From contig OMVU01000031.1 in assembly GCA_900314565.1 (NCBI GenBank), forward strand, positions 1 through 38,204: DNA of 38,204 nt. The letters are read 5' to 3'. The notes under the pieces were generated by a model. It ran no database searches and had not been told where the DNA came from. It saw only the letters and a program-made list of their open reading frames with translations. This document shows positions 23,948 to 31,897 of this stretch, piece by piece (within the stretch, counting starts at the first letter, position 1; each line of letters begins with the position of its first letter). The translations under genes were made by a program, and so were the position numbers. The DNA comes from an uncultured Eubacteriales bacterium. GTDB taxonomy: Bacteria; Bacillota; Clostridia; Lachnospirales; Lachnospiraceae.

Positions 23948-25223
23948 CCATATCCACCCGCACAGCCCACGGTGGCACATGCGCGCGCCCCGGCATGTCG
24001 CTGTCGATCACAAATACCGTCTCAAAGGGCGGAGCCTTCCTCGGATAGACTCCGTCACCGTCCGTAAAATAGAAAATACCCGCAAGACCCGAAAATTCTC
24101 CCCTGCGGACATACTCCCCGGCAAGCTCAAAGACCGGCCGGAAGTCCGTCTGTCCGAAGCCGGACAGCCTGAGATCCGTCAGGTATGTATCAAGCTCGTT
24201 CCTGCTCCGGATCATGCTCACGTCACGGATCCGGTCATCGCACTGCACGATACAGATCTTTGTCCCCGGCGCAAAGACATCCCTCCCACAGAGGATCTCA
24301 CAGGTCCTCTGGACGAACCGTCTGACGCGCTGTCCCTTCACGCTCCCGGACGTATCGATCGCGATGAGAAGTTCTGTCAGGTGGGGATCATCACTGCATT
24401 CAAGGGGCTCAATGAGCCTGATCGGACCGTAAAGGGATCCGCTCAAGTGATAAAGCCCGCCGTCGAACTCTGTCCGGGAAGGCTGCATGATTTCAGATCT
24501 CGCAAGGAAACGCGTAAGGAACTTAGAGTAATCTGCCTTCGGCTTCCGCCGGCCGCGGAGGAGTTCGAGGAAGAGGGAATTTTTGTCTTCATTTTCCGCT
24601 TCACAGAGAGAGGTCGCATCCTGCCTGATCTCCTCCCAGTTCAGGATCTCCGGGACATCCGGGAGCTGTATCCCGTCTTCCCGTCGGTACCATACTCTGT
24701 GCGAATCCCTCTGAAAGAGATCCCGATACAGAACATATTCCGGCTCAGAGGGCGGATGCTCACAAAGCCAGGCATAGACCGCCTCGGCGCTCATATAGAC
24801 GCCCTCCCTCTGCAGCTTCCCGTAAACGTCCTTTCGCGCTTCCTCCCTTCCGCTTTTCAGCCCGGGCAGATCAAAGGATTCGGTCAGATGCTCCACGGCG
24901 ATATCGCAGGCGAGATTCCAGAGAGGTCTTTGGATCCGCACCCCGACCAGAGCCTGCCGGAAGAGCATATGGAGCGTGGTGTGCAAGAGGAGCTTCAATG
25001 CGGAGTTCTCATCCCGCTCATACTGATCGATCAGAAAAATCGGGTCATAAAAGAGAAAAGAGCCGTCCGACCCGAAGGGAACGCTCTTAAGAGGAAGCGG
25101 ACGAAGTCCGTAAATCGCCTGATCAAGGTAAGGAAAATGAAGGACAAGACGCCCTCTCGCCTCCGCGATGATCTCACGCGCTATATATTCGGCTTTTTCC
25201 CGGCGTTCCGTCTCCTTCTGCAT
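23916..25223 (-). CDS. VWA-domain protein with putative metallopeptidase-like domain (DUF2201 type)
   Basis: This 435-residue protein is the usual partner of MoxR ATPases. The N-terminal half resembles the DUF2201 putative metallopeptidase domain: HTTLHMLFRQ stands where a HExxH motif would lie, and the catalytic Glu is Thr, so peptidase activity is unlikely. The C-terminal half is a VWA domain with the MIDAS motif DTSGS and a later TDGDG. The ATG at 25223 has AGGAGG close upstream; 38 additional codons of open frame before it look non-coding. The stop overlaps the leucine-rich-repeat gene start. The MoxR-VWA pairing is well known; the substrate here is unknown. Confidence 0.85.
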   Translation of the reverse strand: MQKETERREKAEYIAREIIAEARGRLVLHFPYLDQAIYGLRPLPLKSVPFGSDGSFLFYDPIFLIDQYERDENSALKLLLHTTLHMLFRQALVGVRIQRPLWNLACDIAVEHLTESFDLPGLKSGREEARKDVYGKLQREGVYMSAEAVYAWLCEHPPSEPEYVLYRDLFQRDSHRVWYRREDGIQLPDVPEILNWEEIRQDATSLCEAENEDKNSLFLELLRGRRKPKADYSKFLTRFLARSEIMQPSRTEFDGGLYHLSGSLYGPIRLIEPLECSDDPHLTELLIAIDTSGSVKGQRVRRFVQRTCEILCGRDVFAPGTKICIVQCDDRIRDVSMIRSRNELDTYLTDLRLSGFGQTDFRPVFELAGEYVRRGEFSGLAGIFYFTDGDGVYPRKAPPFETVFVIDSDMPGRAHVPPWAVRVDMDEDSFGSEEK

Positions 25224-25300
25224 AAAACCTCCTGTCCGGAAGCATGTAAGCGCGAACTTCCTGCTTACCGGGCGATGCCGTTCGCAGTCCGCTGACGCTT

Positions 25301-25333
25301 CCTGCTGCGGTGCCAAAACGGCACCGCAGCAGG
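25301..25333. terminator. Strong hairpin between two minus-strand operons
   Basis: A perfect 14-bp stem CCTGCTGCGGTGCC/GGCACCGCAGCAGG has a 5-base loop. It follows the [2Fe-2S] reductase stop by 14 bases on the minus strand, but AAGCGTC, not a U-run, comes after it. It could be a Rho-type pause, an RNA-stabilising hairpin or an attenuator before the VWA gene. Confidence 0.55.
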
Positions 25334-25346
25334 TCATTCGCTCACT

Positions 25347-26558
25347 TTACTGTTCCAGATATTCTCCGGCCACCTCGAGGACGAGATCCGAGACCGGGAA
25401 GGATGCGCACGGGTGGATGTAATTATGCTCTTTATCCGCCCACCTGCGGCCATCCGTCTCCTCCGGAATAAATACATCTCCGGACACAAGCTTTGAACGG
25501 CACCAGCCGCATTCTCCGCTCCTGCACCGGCTCGGGGCTTTGATCCCCGCGCGTTCAAGCGCGACCAGGACTGACTCCCCGGCTGCCGCAGGGATCTCGG
25601 TCTCTTCCGGTCCGCGGCAGACCCTGATCGTAAAGGTCTTTCCGATACACTCTGCCGGATATCCCTCATGATCTTCCACATGTTTCGTGACGCCCAGGAT
25701 CTCACGGCGCACAAGGCGCTTCGGCAGCCCGAGCTTCGGGATCTCCCCGTCGAGGAAGCGGTACATGGCCTCCGGACCGCAGATGAAGATACTGGAATTA
25801 TCAAGCAGATACTTTCTGATCAGCTCCGCCGTGATAAATCCATGCTCAAATCCGTCCTTCTCCTCATCCGAGAGAACGTGCACGACCTTTACCTTCGGGC
25901 ATACTTTCGAGATCTCGCAAAGCTCCTCCTTAAAGAGGATCGAATCCTCCGTTCTCGAACCGAAGAGGATCGTCAGATTAAATTTTTCGATGCCGTCCCG
26001 TATCGCCCTGGCCATGGATAGGAACGGCGTGATACCGCTGCCGCCCGCAAGAGCGAGGATATTGTAACCGTCCCTCAGGTCTTCATAATAGAACTGCCCC
26101 TGCGGATCCGAAACAATGATCTTGTTGCCGAGATGCAGATTTTCCAGCATATAGTCCGCCGCAAAGCCTCCCGGATTCGTCTTCACCGTGATACAGTATT
26201 TTCCTTCAAGCGCCAGCTTCGGGGACGAGCTTATGGAATAGGGTCTTGTGATAAATGAAGTGCCGATCTGCATTTTCAGAGACAGATACTGACCGGCGCG
26301 GAAATAAGCCACGGGCTTCCCGTCCGGTCTCTTCAGCACGAACGTCTTTGCCCCCGCCTTGTCATAATCGATCACTTTGCAGACGACAAGCTCCTGATAA
26401 TCGGGGTGGAGCTCCTTCGCTTTCGTATTGATCGTAAAATTTCCATCGACCTCTCTCGCCGGTGCAGCCTGGATCGCCTCTTCACGGACCTTGGCCATAT
26501 TTTTGAATTTCAGCATATCTAAAGCGCCGACAAGTCCTACTTTAACATTCAGTGCCAC
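25347..26558 (-). CDS. Flavin reductase with C-terminal [2Fe-2S] ferredoxin domain
   Basis: This 403-residue electron-transfer protein has three parts. A ferredoxin-reductase FAD domain has RPYSISSSP (residues 105-113). An NAD(P)-binding domain has GGSGITP (172-178) and CGPEAMY (260-266). A C-terminal plant-type [2Fe-2S] domain has Cys345, 350, 353 and 384. About 50 N-terminal residues are extra. It should pass electrons from NAD(P)H, or in reverse, to an oxidoreductase partner. It starts at GTG with GGAGGAGG upstream, and the stop of the FAD enzyme gene lies 4 bases earlier, so the pair is tightly co-translated. The natural partner is the neighbouring FAD enzyme or a ferredoxin pool. Confidence 0.88.
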   Translation of the reverse strand: MALNVKVGLVGALDMLKFKNMAKVREEAIQAAPAREVDGNFTINTKAKELHPDYQELVVCKVIDYDKAGAKTFVLKRPDGKPVAYFRAGQYLSLKMQIGTSFITRPYSISSSPKLALEGKYCITVKTNPGGFAADYMLENLHLGNKIIVSDPQGQFYYEDLRDGYNILALAGGSGITPFLSMARAIRDGIEKFNLTILFGSRTEDSILFKEELCEISKVCPKVKVVHVLSDEEKDGFEHGFITAELIRKYLLDNSSIFICGPEAMYRFLDGEIPKLGLPKRLVRREILGVTKHVEDHEGYPAECIGKTFTIRVCRGPEETEIPAAAGESVLVALERAGIKAPSRCRSGECGWCRSKLVSGDVFIPEETDGRRWADKEHNYIHPCASFPVSDLVLEVAGEYLEQ

Positions 26559-26562
26559 GAGC

Positions 26563-28101
26563 TCACACCTCCTCCGTATTCAGATCTTTGATCGCGAGTT
26601 TCGCAAGCAGCTGTCCGCAGATATACGCGGAGCTGTAGCCGTCGCCCCGAGGACCGGCCGTTCCGATCGGGCGCATGCCCTTGATCGGATAATCCTGTGA
26701 AAGCATCATCATGCGGGCCATCATGCCGTCCCAGTCACGGGTCTCGTAGCCGTAAACACTGCCCTCCGGCGCGTTGAGATAGCGCGCGAAGGTCCACGGC
26801 GTTGCGACGGACATTTCCTCGATATGCCCCTGAAGGGTGATCCCTGTCTTCTCCTTGAGTTTCCAAAGGAACTTCTTCGCGACCTTGTTCTTGAGCTCCA
26901 CATACTTCTCAGGGGTGACGTTGTTCCAGTCATCCACGGCCGAGAACGTCGTAAAGCTGCAGATACACGTACCCTCGGGAGACGCGTCCGGATTCGCAAC
27001 ATTATAGCAGAGGAAGATGCTGTAATCGTTGGTCTCCCAGCTGCCCGTCATATTTTTATATTCTTCCGCGGAATCCGACGATTCCGGCATAAAGATACTG
27101 TAATCTTTGATCCCCAGTTCTTCATAGGGAACGTCCAGACAGAAGTACGCGGTGAAGATGCGCGCGCCGAACTGACGCTTCCTGGCCGCTACCAGCTTCT
27201 TCTCCCGCTCGGGAATGAGCTCCTTCGGCATCATTTTTCCGTAAATGATATCCGGGTTGATATTCGCAAGGACATACTTTGTATCGATCACTCCGAGGTT
27301 CGTGCGGACGCCGGTCAGTCTGTCTCCCGTGAACAGGAATTCCTCCGCGCGGCAGTTGAACCAGATCTCTCCGCCGAGCTCACGGAAGCGCTCGATAAAT
27401 GCATTGCTCAGTTCATGGGATGTGTGTTTCGGAATATAGGCGCCGCGGGAAATATATTTGTGGACCATTGCGGCATAGTGAATAAAGGAAAGGTGCTCCA
27501 TGTCAACGCCCAGATAGCCCCAGTAGGTAGACAGGATGTCCTGGCAGCGTTTCGGAAGCTTCAGCGCGTCAAAGACCTGCTGCGTGGGATAGGCGCCGGT
27601 CCTCAGCATGTTCGGATATTTCTCCTTCAGGACGTTGGAGTCGGCCTGTCCGGCAGAGGCTGTAATGTAGGCGATCCCATCCAGGATCTCCTGCATCAGT
27701 TCGAACAGTTCATCCATTTTCGGCCGTGATCCGGGAACATACTTCTCCATTGCATCCTTAAAGGCCTCAATGCCGGAGGGCATCGTCACATCCATCACTC
27801 CGCCGTCTCTGTACTTCGAGACCACGCGGAAGCAGTCCGGGACCTCGCACCATTCGACCTTTAAGCCGTACTCGTCAAACATTTTTCGGACATCGCCCGG
27901 ATTGCTGAGCGGTCCCACATCGCACAGCTCGTGGAGGGACGGCTCGATCTCAAAACGTCCTCGCCGGAAGCTGGAAGCACAGCCTCCGGGCAGATTGTGC
28001 TGCTCGATCACCAAAGTTTTCTTTCCGGCAAGTGCGCACGTGATGGCGGCTGAGAGGCCGGCATTTCCGGCACCTACCACAACGACATCATACAGTTTCA
28101 T
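26563..28101 (-). CDS. FAD-dependent oxidoreductase, phytoene-desaturase/carotenoid-isomerase-like
   Basis: This 512-residue protein has an N-terminal Rossmann dinucleotide fold DVVVVGAGNAGLSAA (residues 5-19), an acidic VIEQHN and GGCASSF (about 40-46), which place it among phytoene-dehydrogenase, carotenoid-isomerase and retinol-saturase-like flavoproteins. The C-terminal GTAGPRGDGYSSAY is the second FAD-binding signature. No carotenoid-pathway gene is adjacent, so carotenoid synthesis is not indicated; related proteins saturate or isomerise other conjugated lipids. The start is the ATG at 28101 after GGAGGGAATTG. It heads an operon with the reductase and is divergent from the acyl-CoA synthetase/ATPase fusion. 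Confidence 0.85.
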   Translation of the reverse strand: MKLYDVVVVGAGNAGLSAAITCALAGKKTLVIEQHNLPGGCASSFRRGRFEIEPSLHELCDVGPLSNPGDVRKMFDEYGLKVEWCEVPDCFRVVSKYRDGGVMDVTMPSGIEAFKDAMEKYVPGSRPKMDELFELMQEILDGIAYITASAGQADSNVLKEKYPNMLRTGAYPTQQVFDALKLPKRCQDILSTYWGYLGVDMEHLSFIHYAAMVHKYISRGAYIPKHTSHELSNAFIERFRELGGEIWFNCRAEEFLFTGDRLTGVRTNLGVIDTKYVLANINPDIIYGKMMPKELIPEREKKLVAARKRQFGARIFTAYFCLDVPYEELGIKDYSIFMPESSDSAEEYKNMTGSWETNDYSIFLCYNVANPDASPEGTCICSFTTFSAVDDWNNVTPEKYVELKNKVAKKFLWKLKEKTGITLQGHIEEMSVATPWTFARYLNAPEGSVYGYETRDWDGMMARMMMLSQDYPIKGMRPIGTAGPRGDGYSSAYICGQLLAKLAIKDLNTEEV

Positions 28102-28146
28102 CAATTCCCTCCTTTCCGATCATTGAAAGATATAAGGACCTTTTTT

Positions 28147-28183
28147 CCGGTCAGACCGGCTGATTTTATTATAAACCAGCCGG
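28147..28183. promoter_or_regulatory. Inverted repeats around the minus-strand -10
   Basis: CCGGT-CAG-ACCGG (28147-28159) overlaps a second inverted repeat CCGGCTG-N14-CAGCCGG (28156-28162 and 28177-28183) whose spacer contains the minus-strand -10 TATAAT. This layout fits a repressor operator, or a hairpin at the transcript start. The binding protein is unknown. Confidence 0.4.
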
Positions 28184-28196
28184 AAAAACGCAACAA
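28168..28196 (-). promoter_or_regulatory. Predicted promoter of the FAD-enzyme operon
   Basis: On the minus strand a perfect TATAAT (28168-28173) follows a poor -35 TTGTTG (28191-28196) at 17 bases. Transcription would start near 28161, leaving a 60-nt leader. Confidence 0.5.
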
Positions 28197-28285
28197 GATA
28201 CGGGTGGGGTTTTATGAGAATTTTACATACAGGAAACGGTCTTCAAAATATATTGTATCTTCCGTCTTCAAAGAATTTCGTATGT

Positions 28286-28315
28286 TTGACATTCCACCCT
28301 TTTTAGTGATAGCAT
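28286..28315 (+). promoter_or_regulatory. Predicted promoter of the acyl-CoA synthetase/ATPase fusion
   Basis: A perfect TTGACA (28286-28291) is followed 18 bases later by TAGCAT (28310-28315, 4/6). The leader to the start codon would be about 140 nt. Confidence 0.4.
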
Positions 28316-28458
28316 AGGAAAGAATATTATGCATACTGCGGACTTATCATTTTCCGAATGTTCGCCCGGAGTATGTATTGTATATGAGCAGCAGCAAACG
28401 AAAAGTCTATAACATTCATTCAAATTATCTGCGTTGCTCTTTAGGAGGATTTTTCAAT

Positions 28459-30459
28459 ATGAGCGAAGAACGAAACATTTACCAAATACTGCGGAATATC
28501 GCGCAGAACGATCCGGATCACCTCATTCTCACGGATGCATATGATGATTTTACCTATTCGGATCTGGTCCAGATGACAGACTCCTTTACCGGCGTACTTC
28601 TGAAGAAGGGGATCAAGCCCGGTGATCACGTTGCCCTTTGGGGGACCAATACCGGAAACTGGCTGGCTGCCTTCCTCGGGATCCAGCAGGTCGGTGCTGT
28701 CGCGGTCCTTGTCAATTACGCTCTCGGCGTTGACGACGTCACCGCTCTTATGAAGATGACAAGGTGCAGTGCGCTGGTATATGGCGGAAGCAAAGCCCTT
28801 CTGCGTGATTACCATGCGCCGGAAAAGATCGCCGGTGCTCTCTCTATCCCGGCTGATAAGGTCATCTGTGCCCTTACTCCCATGATCAATTTCAAGAGCC
28901 TGCCGAAGGTGACCCTGCCTCCGCTTCCGCCTGTTGATCCGCACAAGTCGACTTTCATTATTTTCACAACGGGCACGACCTCGCTTCCGAAGGCGGTGCT
29001 GCTCAAGCAGTATTCCATGCTCAATGACGTTGACTTCATCGCCAAAGAGATCATGCAGTTCGTCAATCCCGTGACCCTTATGGTATCCGTCCCGGCTTTC
29101 CATTGCTTCGGTCTGATCGCCACACTTTACGGTATCCTGAAAAGCAAATACATGTACCTTCCGGAGACCTATGAGCCGTCATCACTCCTCACGGAGGTCG
29201 CGAAAAGGAATCTTACATTCCTCATCAGTGTAGGCACGATCTTTGCCAATATCGCGAATATTCCCGGTGTTGAGGCAATGCTTCCCGACTGCATTAAAAT
29301 TGCAGTCCTCGGCGGCGGCAGCATGACTCCGACACAGTTCATGCGTCTTGAGAGTCTGTTCAAAGGCACAAAATTCCTGAATGCCTACGGTCAGACGGAG
29401 TCTTCGGTCGTCATCAGTATCCCCCGTCCTACTGATTCACTGGAAGTCCGCTCAAGGTCTGTCGGTCATATTTCCGGTGTCAAGGATGTCCGGATCATGG
29501 ACGCGGCAGGCAATATTCTCGAGAAAGGGAAAAAGAGTATCGGCGAGATCGTTGTTCACGACGACGGCAATATCATGGAAGGATACTATGGTCTTCCTGC
29601 TGAACAGCAGCCGATCGACGAGAACGGCTGGCTCCACACCGGTGATCTCGGTTATCTCGATGACGACGGGTTCCTTTACATCGTCGGCCGCAGCAAGGAT
29701 ATCATCATCAAGGGCGGTGAAAATATTTCTCCCTCTGAGATCGAGACAGCGCTCTACTCGGAGGACAGTGTCCGCGAAGCGAAAGTATTCGGCGTAAGCC
29801 ATCCTGTATACGGAGAAGATATCGAGTGCTGCGTCGTCCCGACGGATGAAGCGACCTTTGATCAGGATGCGCTGAAAGCAAGCCTCCGCACCAAGATTTC
29901 TCCGTTCAAGATCCCGACGCATTTTGTTCTGTTCAAGGACTTCCCGCTGAACGCCAACAATAAGCTGGATGTGCGCACTCTGAAGTCCGAGATGGCTGTC
30001 CGGCTGAGAAGAATTCTCATCGATGAGGATCTGAGCCGCGGTATCCTTGTGAGCAAGATGTCCATAAAGAATACGACCTACAGTATCACACCGGTCGTTG
30101 CGTTCGCACGATGCCTGGCAGAGAGCATCGGTTATTCCGACAGACGTGTGAACCAGATCTGCCTCGCGACCGAGGAAATGCTCACCGAGCGTATCATGAA
30201 CGCTTACTCCGACATCGGAGATATCCAGATCTCCTTCCTGCTCATGGAAGGCTGGCTGGAGATCCGGTTCACGGATAACGGCGAGAGATTCGTCCTCGAC
30301 AAGAACGAAGAGAGCAGCCTTTCCGTCAAGATCATCGTCAAGGTAGCCGACATGCTCGACGCCAGCCGCGAAGAAGCCGGAAAACCGGTCTACAGTCTCG
30401 GCTTCCTTTATGACAATGAGATTGACATTCATCAGTATCTCTACAAACACGAGAAATAA
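28459..30459 (+). CDS. Acyl-CoA synthetase fused to an RsbW-like (GHKL) ATPase domain
   Basis: This is a 666-residue protein. Residues about 1-515 are an adenylate-forming synthetase with TTGTTSLPKA (170-179), YGQTESS (310-316), HTGDLG (393-398), GRSKDIIIKGGENISP (410-425) and the terminal NNKLDVRTLK (500-509), which supplies the catalytic lysine. Residues about 535-650 resemble the HATPase domain of RsbW anti-sigma kinases: QICLATEEMLTERIM matches the N-box, but the Mg-binding Asn is Glu577, and FTDNGERF matches the DxGxG box only in part. The ATPase may therefore be a degenerate binding module. The start is the ATG at 28459 with AGGAGG upstream. It is divergent from the FAD-enzyme operon. 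An acyl-adenylating enzyme tied to a partner-switching domain suggests metabolite-controlled signalling; this is inference. Confidence 0.85.
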   Translation: MSEERNIYQILRNIAQNDPDHLILTDAYDDFTYSDLVQMTDSFTGVLLKKGIKPGDHVALWGTNTGNWLAAFLGIQQVGAVAVLVNYALGVDDVTALMKMTRCSALVYGGSKALLRDYHAPEKIAGALSIPADKVICALTPMINFKSLPKVTLPPLPPVDPHKSTFIIFTTGTTSLPKAVLLKQYSMLNDVDFIAKEIMQFVNPVTLMVSVPAFHCFGLIATLYGILKSKYMYLPETYEPSSLLTEVAKRNLTFLISVGTIFANIANIPGVEAMLPDCIKIAVLGGGSMTPTQFMRLESLFKGTKFLNAYGQTESSVVISIPRPTDSLEVRSRSVGHISGVKDVRIMDAAGNILEKGKKSIGEIVVHDDGNIMEGYYGLPAEQQPIDENGWLHTGDLGYLDDDGFLYIVGRSKDIIIKGGENISPSEIETALYSEDSVREAKVFGVSHPVYGEDIECCVVPTDEATFDQDALKASLRTKISPFKIPTHFVLFKDFPLNANNKLDVRTLKSEMAVRLRRILIDEDLSRGILVSKMSIKNTTYSITPVVAFARCLAESIGYSDRRVNQICLATEEMLTERIMNAYSDIGDIQISFLLMEGWLEIRFTDNGERFVLDKNEESSLSVKIIVKVADMLDASREEAGKPVYSLGFLYDNEIDIHQYLYKHEK

Positions 30460-30490
30460 GAGGAACGGATCCAATGATCCGGCGGCCTCA

Positions 30491-30540
30491 CAGAGAAAGA
30501 CCCCGAATCGGCACTCAGCCGGATTCGGGGTCTTTCTCTG
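30491..30540. terminator. Bidirectional terminator between convergent genes
   Basis: A perfect 19-bp inverted repeat (30491-30509 and 30522-30540; core CCCCGAATC) has a 12-base loop. T-rich sequence follows in both directions (TCTTTCTCTG and its mirror). It closes the synthetase fusion gene and the convergent PAP2 gene. Confidence 0.85.
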
Positions 30541-30618
30541 TATTCTTCCATGTCCCGTTCACAGGACTTTGTCTGTTCTTTCATGTCCCGCTCAGAAGGC
30601 TCTGACTCCTGAGCTGTG

Positions 30619-31647
30619 TCAGCCGGCTGCTCTCGCCTTTTTCTTCGTGCCGGAGCCTGACCTTTTTCCTGACTTTGATCTCTGCTGCGCGGGCTTTTCT
30701 TCCTGCTTTCCGCATACCTTCATGATGATCATCGGATAAATCGCGATTGCAAAGAAAACAAGAATGAACGAAGAAATCAGTCCGCCCCAGTTCTTTCCGA
30801 AGAGAAGAACGATTGTTGCGCCGGAGATATATTCTTTCCAGGCCCCTACAAGAATCAATCCGGCTCCGACGACTGCCGTCAGATCACGCGACCGATAAGG
30901 GATCCTGTAATGGACATAATGCCGTTCCACATAGCTTCCGATTGCAAGTCCGAAGAGTCCGCCTACTCCGCTGAAGCAGTCTTTCATCATGGCGACCGGG
31001 TCGACCAGCAGCTTGCCGTCAACGTAGTCCATCGGATACGGCTTGACCTTAATATAGATCAGAGCAATAATGCCGCCGACAATCGCCACGACGGTCATGA
31101 TATCCGCTCTCCTCTCATCCTCCCGCATCCAGTTCATTACCTTGCCGACCAGAATTACGATCAGCGCTGTCTCAACGAATCCGACGGCTACGTCCTGCGG
31201 GGTATGGACTCCGAGGAAGTTCCTGGAAAATCCTGTGAGAAGAATCATTACACCGCAGACGATTGCGAGCCAGCGCCGCTTTTTATATTGCCAGACTGCT
31301 GTCGTCCCGTAAAATACAGTGGCGCACATCGTATGTCCGCTTGGAAATGAATACCCTGTCGCCGCGACCTTTGAATCTCCCGCAGGTTCGACCTCGGGAG
31401 ACCGGATCCAGGGTCTGTAGGCGCAGACCGTCAGTTTCACAAGACCGTTCACCACCTCGCCGACCCACCTGCCTGCAAAAAACCGGTAGCCCCAGTAAGT
31501 GCTGATTCCCCAGAATACCAGGAAAGGCAGAAGCTCCATCGTTGATACCGCGACTTTTGAAATCGCATTGAAGAACTCGTCAAATACACCGCCGGTCGCG
31601 TTTCTCAGGTTCTGCAGGAACAATAGATACCCAATATCAATTCCCAT
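30619..31647 (-). CDS. PAP2-family membrane phosphatase
   Basis: This is a 342-residue integral membrane protein. The three PAP2 motifs are complete: KLTVCAYRP (K71 to P79), PSGH (102-105) and SRNFLGVHTPQD (141-152). About seven to nine hydrophobic helices alternate with short loops. Family members dephosphorylate lipid phosphates or undecaprenyl pyrophosphate; the motif set does not choose between them. The C-terminal 30 residues are a basic tail rich in Lys, Arg and Ser (KSGKRSGSGTKKKARAAG) that probably lies in the cytoplasm. The region after the PAP2 core, about 160-310, adds further membrane segments and exceeds the usual 200-250 residue length. It is transcribed alone from an extended -10 promoter. 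Confidence 0.9.
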   Translation of the reverse strand: MGIDIGYLLFLQNLRNATGGVFDEFFNAISKVAVSTMELLPFLVFWGISTYWGYRFFAGRWVGEVVNGLVKLTVCAYRPWIRSPEVEPAGDSKVAATGYSFPSGHTMCATVFYGTTAVWQYKKRRWLAIVCGVMILLTGFSRNFLGVHTPQDVAVGFVETALIVILVGKVMNWMREDERRADIMTVVAIVGGIIALIYIKVKPYPMDYVDGKLLVDPVAMMKDCFSGVGGLFGLAIGSYVERHYVHYRIPYRSRDLTAVVGAGLILVGAWKEYISGATIVLLFGKNWGGLISSFILVFFAIAIYPMIIMKVCGKQEEKPAQQRSKSGKRSGSGTKKKARAAG

Positions 31648-31682
31648 TCATCTCCCTCCTCTCTTTTGCACCCTGAGCGAAA

Positions 31683-31696
31683 AACATTTAAATGTT
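31683..31696. promoter_or_regulatory. 14-bp perfect palindrome in the PAP2 leader
   Basis: AACATTTAAATGTT is a perfect palindrome between the predicted transcription start and the PAP2 start codon. It is a candidate operator for an unknown repressor. Confidence 0.4.
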
Positions 31697-31737
31697 CAGA
31701 GTGCGTGTTCGTTGACGGTCATTAATATTATGCGTTT

Positions 31738-31746
31738 ATTATACCA
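31738..31746 (-). promoter_or_regulatory. Predicted extended -10 promoter for the PAP2 gene
   Basis: On the minus strand TG-G-TATAAT is a perfect extended -10 with no obvious -35. The leader would be about 85 nt. Confidence 0.5.
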
Positions 31747-31788
31747 CACATATATTTAATCCTCGATACAAGTTATCAGAGAGAGACA

Positions 31789-31849
31789 TAAAAAACCCTG
31801 CGGCGTCTGTCTTATCTGTTCCTGTGATAAGGCACATTTACGCCGCAGG
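31789..31849 (-). terminator. Terminator after the lipoprotein gene
   Basis: On the minus strand CCTGCGGCG and CGCCGCAGG form a 9-bp stem with inner GCCTTATC/GATAAGAC pairing, followed by a TTTTTTA run. It starts 49 bases after the lipoprotein stop. Confidence 0.8.
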
Positions 31850-31897
31850 ATCTTCTATGATCTGTCCGCAGTTATTCTTTCAGGATCCGGCCGATCA

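Larger units (their letters stand above)
28102..28458. other. Divergent control region of the FAD-enzyme operon and the synthetase fusion
   Basis: No gene lies in these 357 bases. They hold one promoter for each direction (28168-28196 on minus, 28286-28315 on plus) and inverted repeats at 28147-28183 around the minus-strand -10. Confidence 0.55.

Noticed and set aside
23898-25295. A 465-codon open frame opposite the VWA gene
   Set aside because: The minus strand has the MIDAS motif, a ribosome site and operon context; this frame has none.
30544-30594. A short direct repeat with ATGTCCCG after the synthetase fusion terminator
   Set aside because: Two 8-10 bp matches are too little to claim a repeat element.
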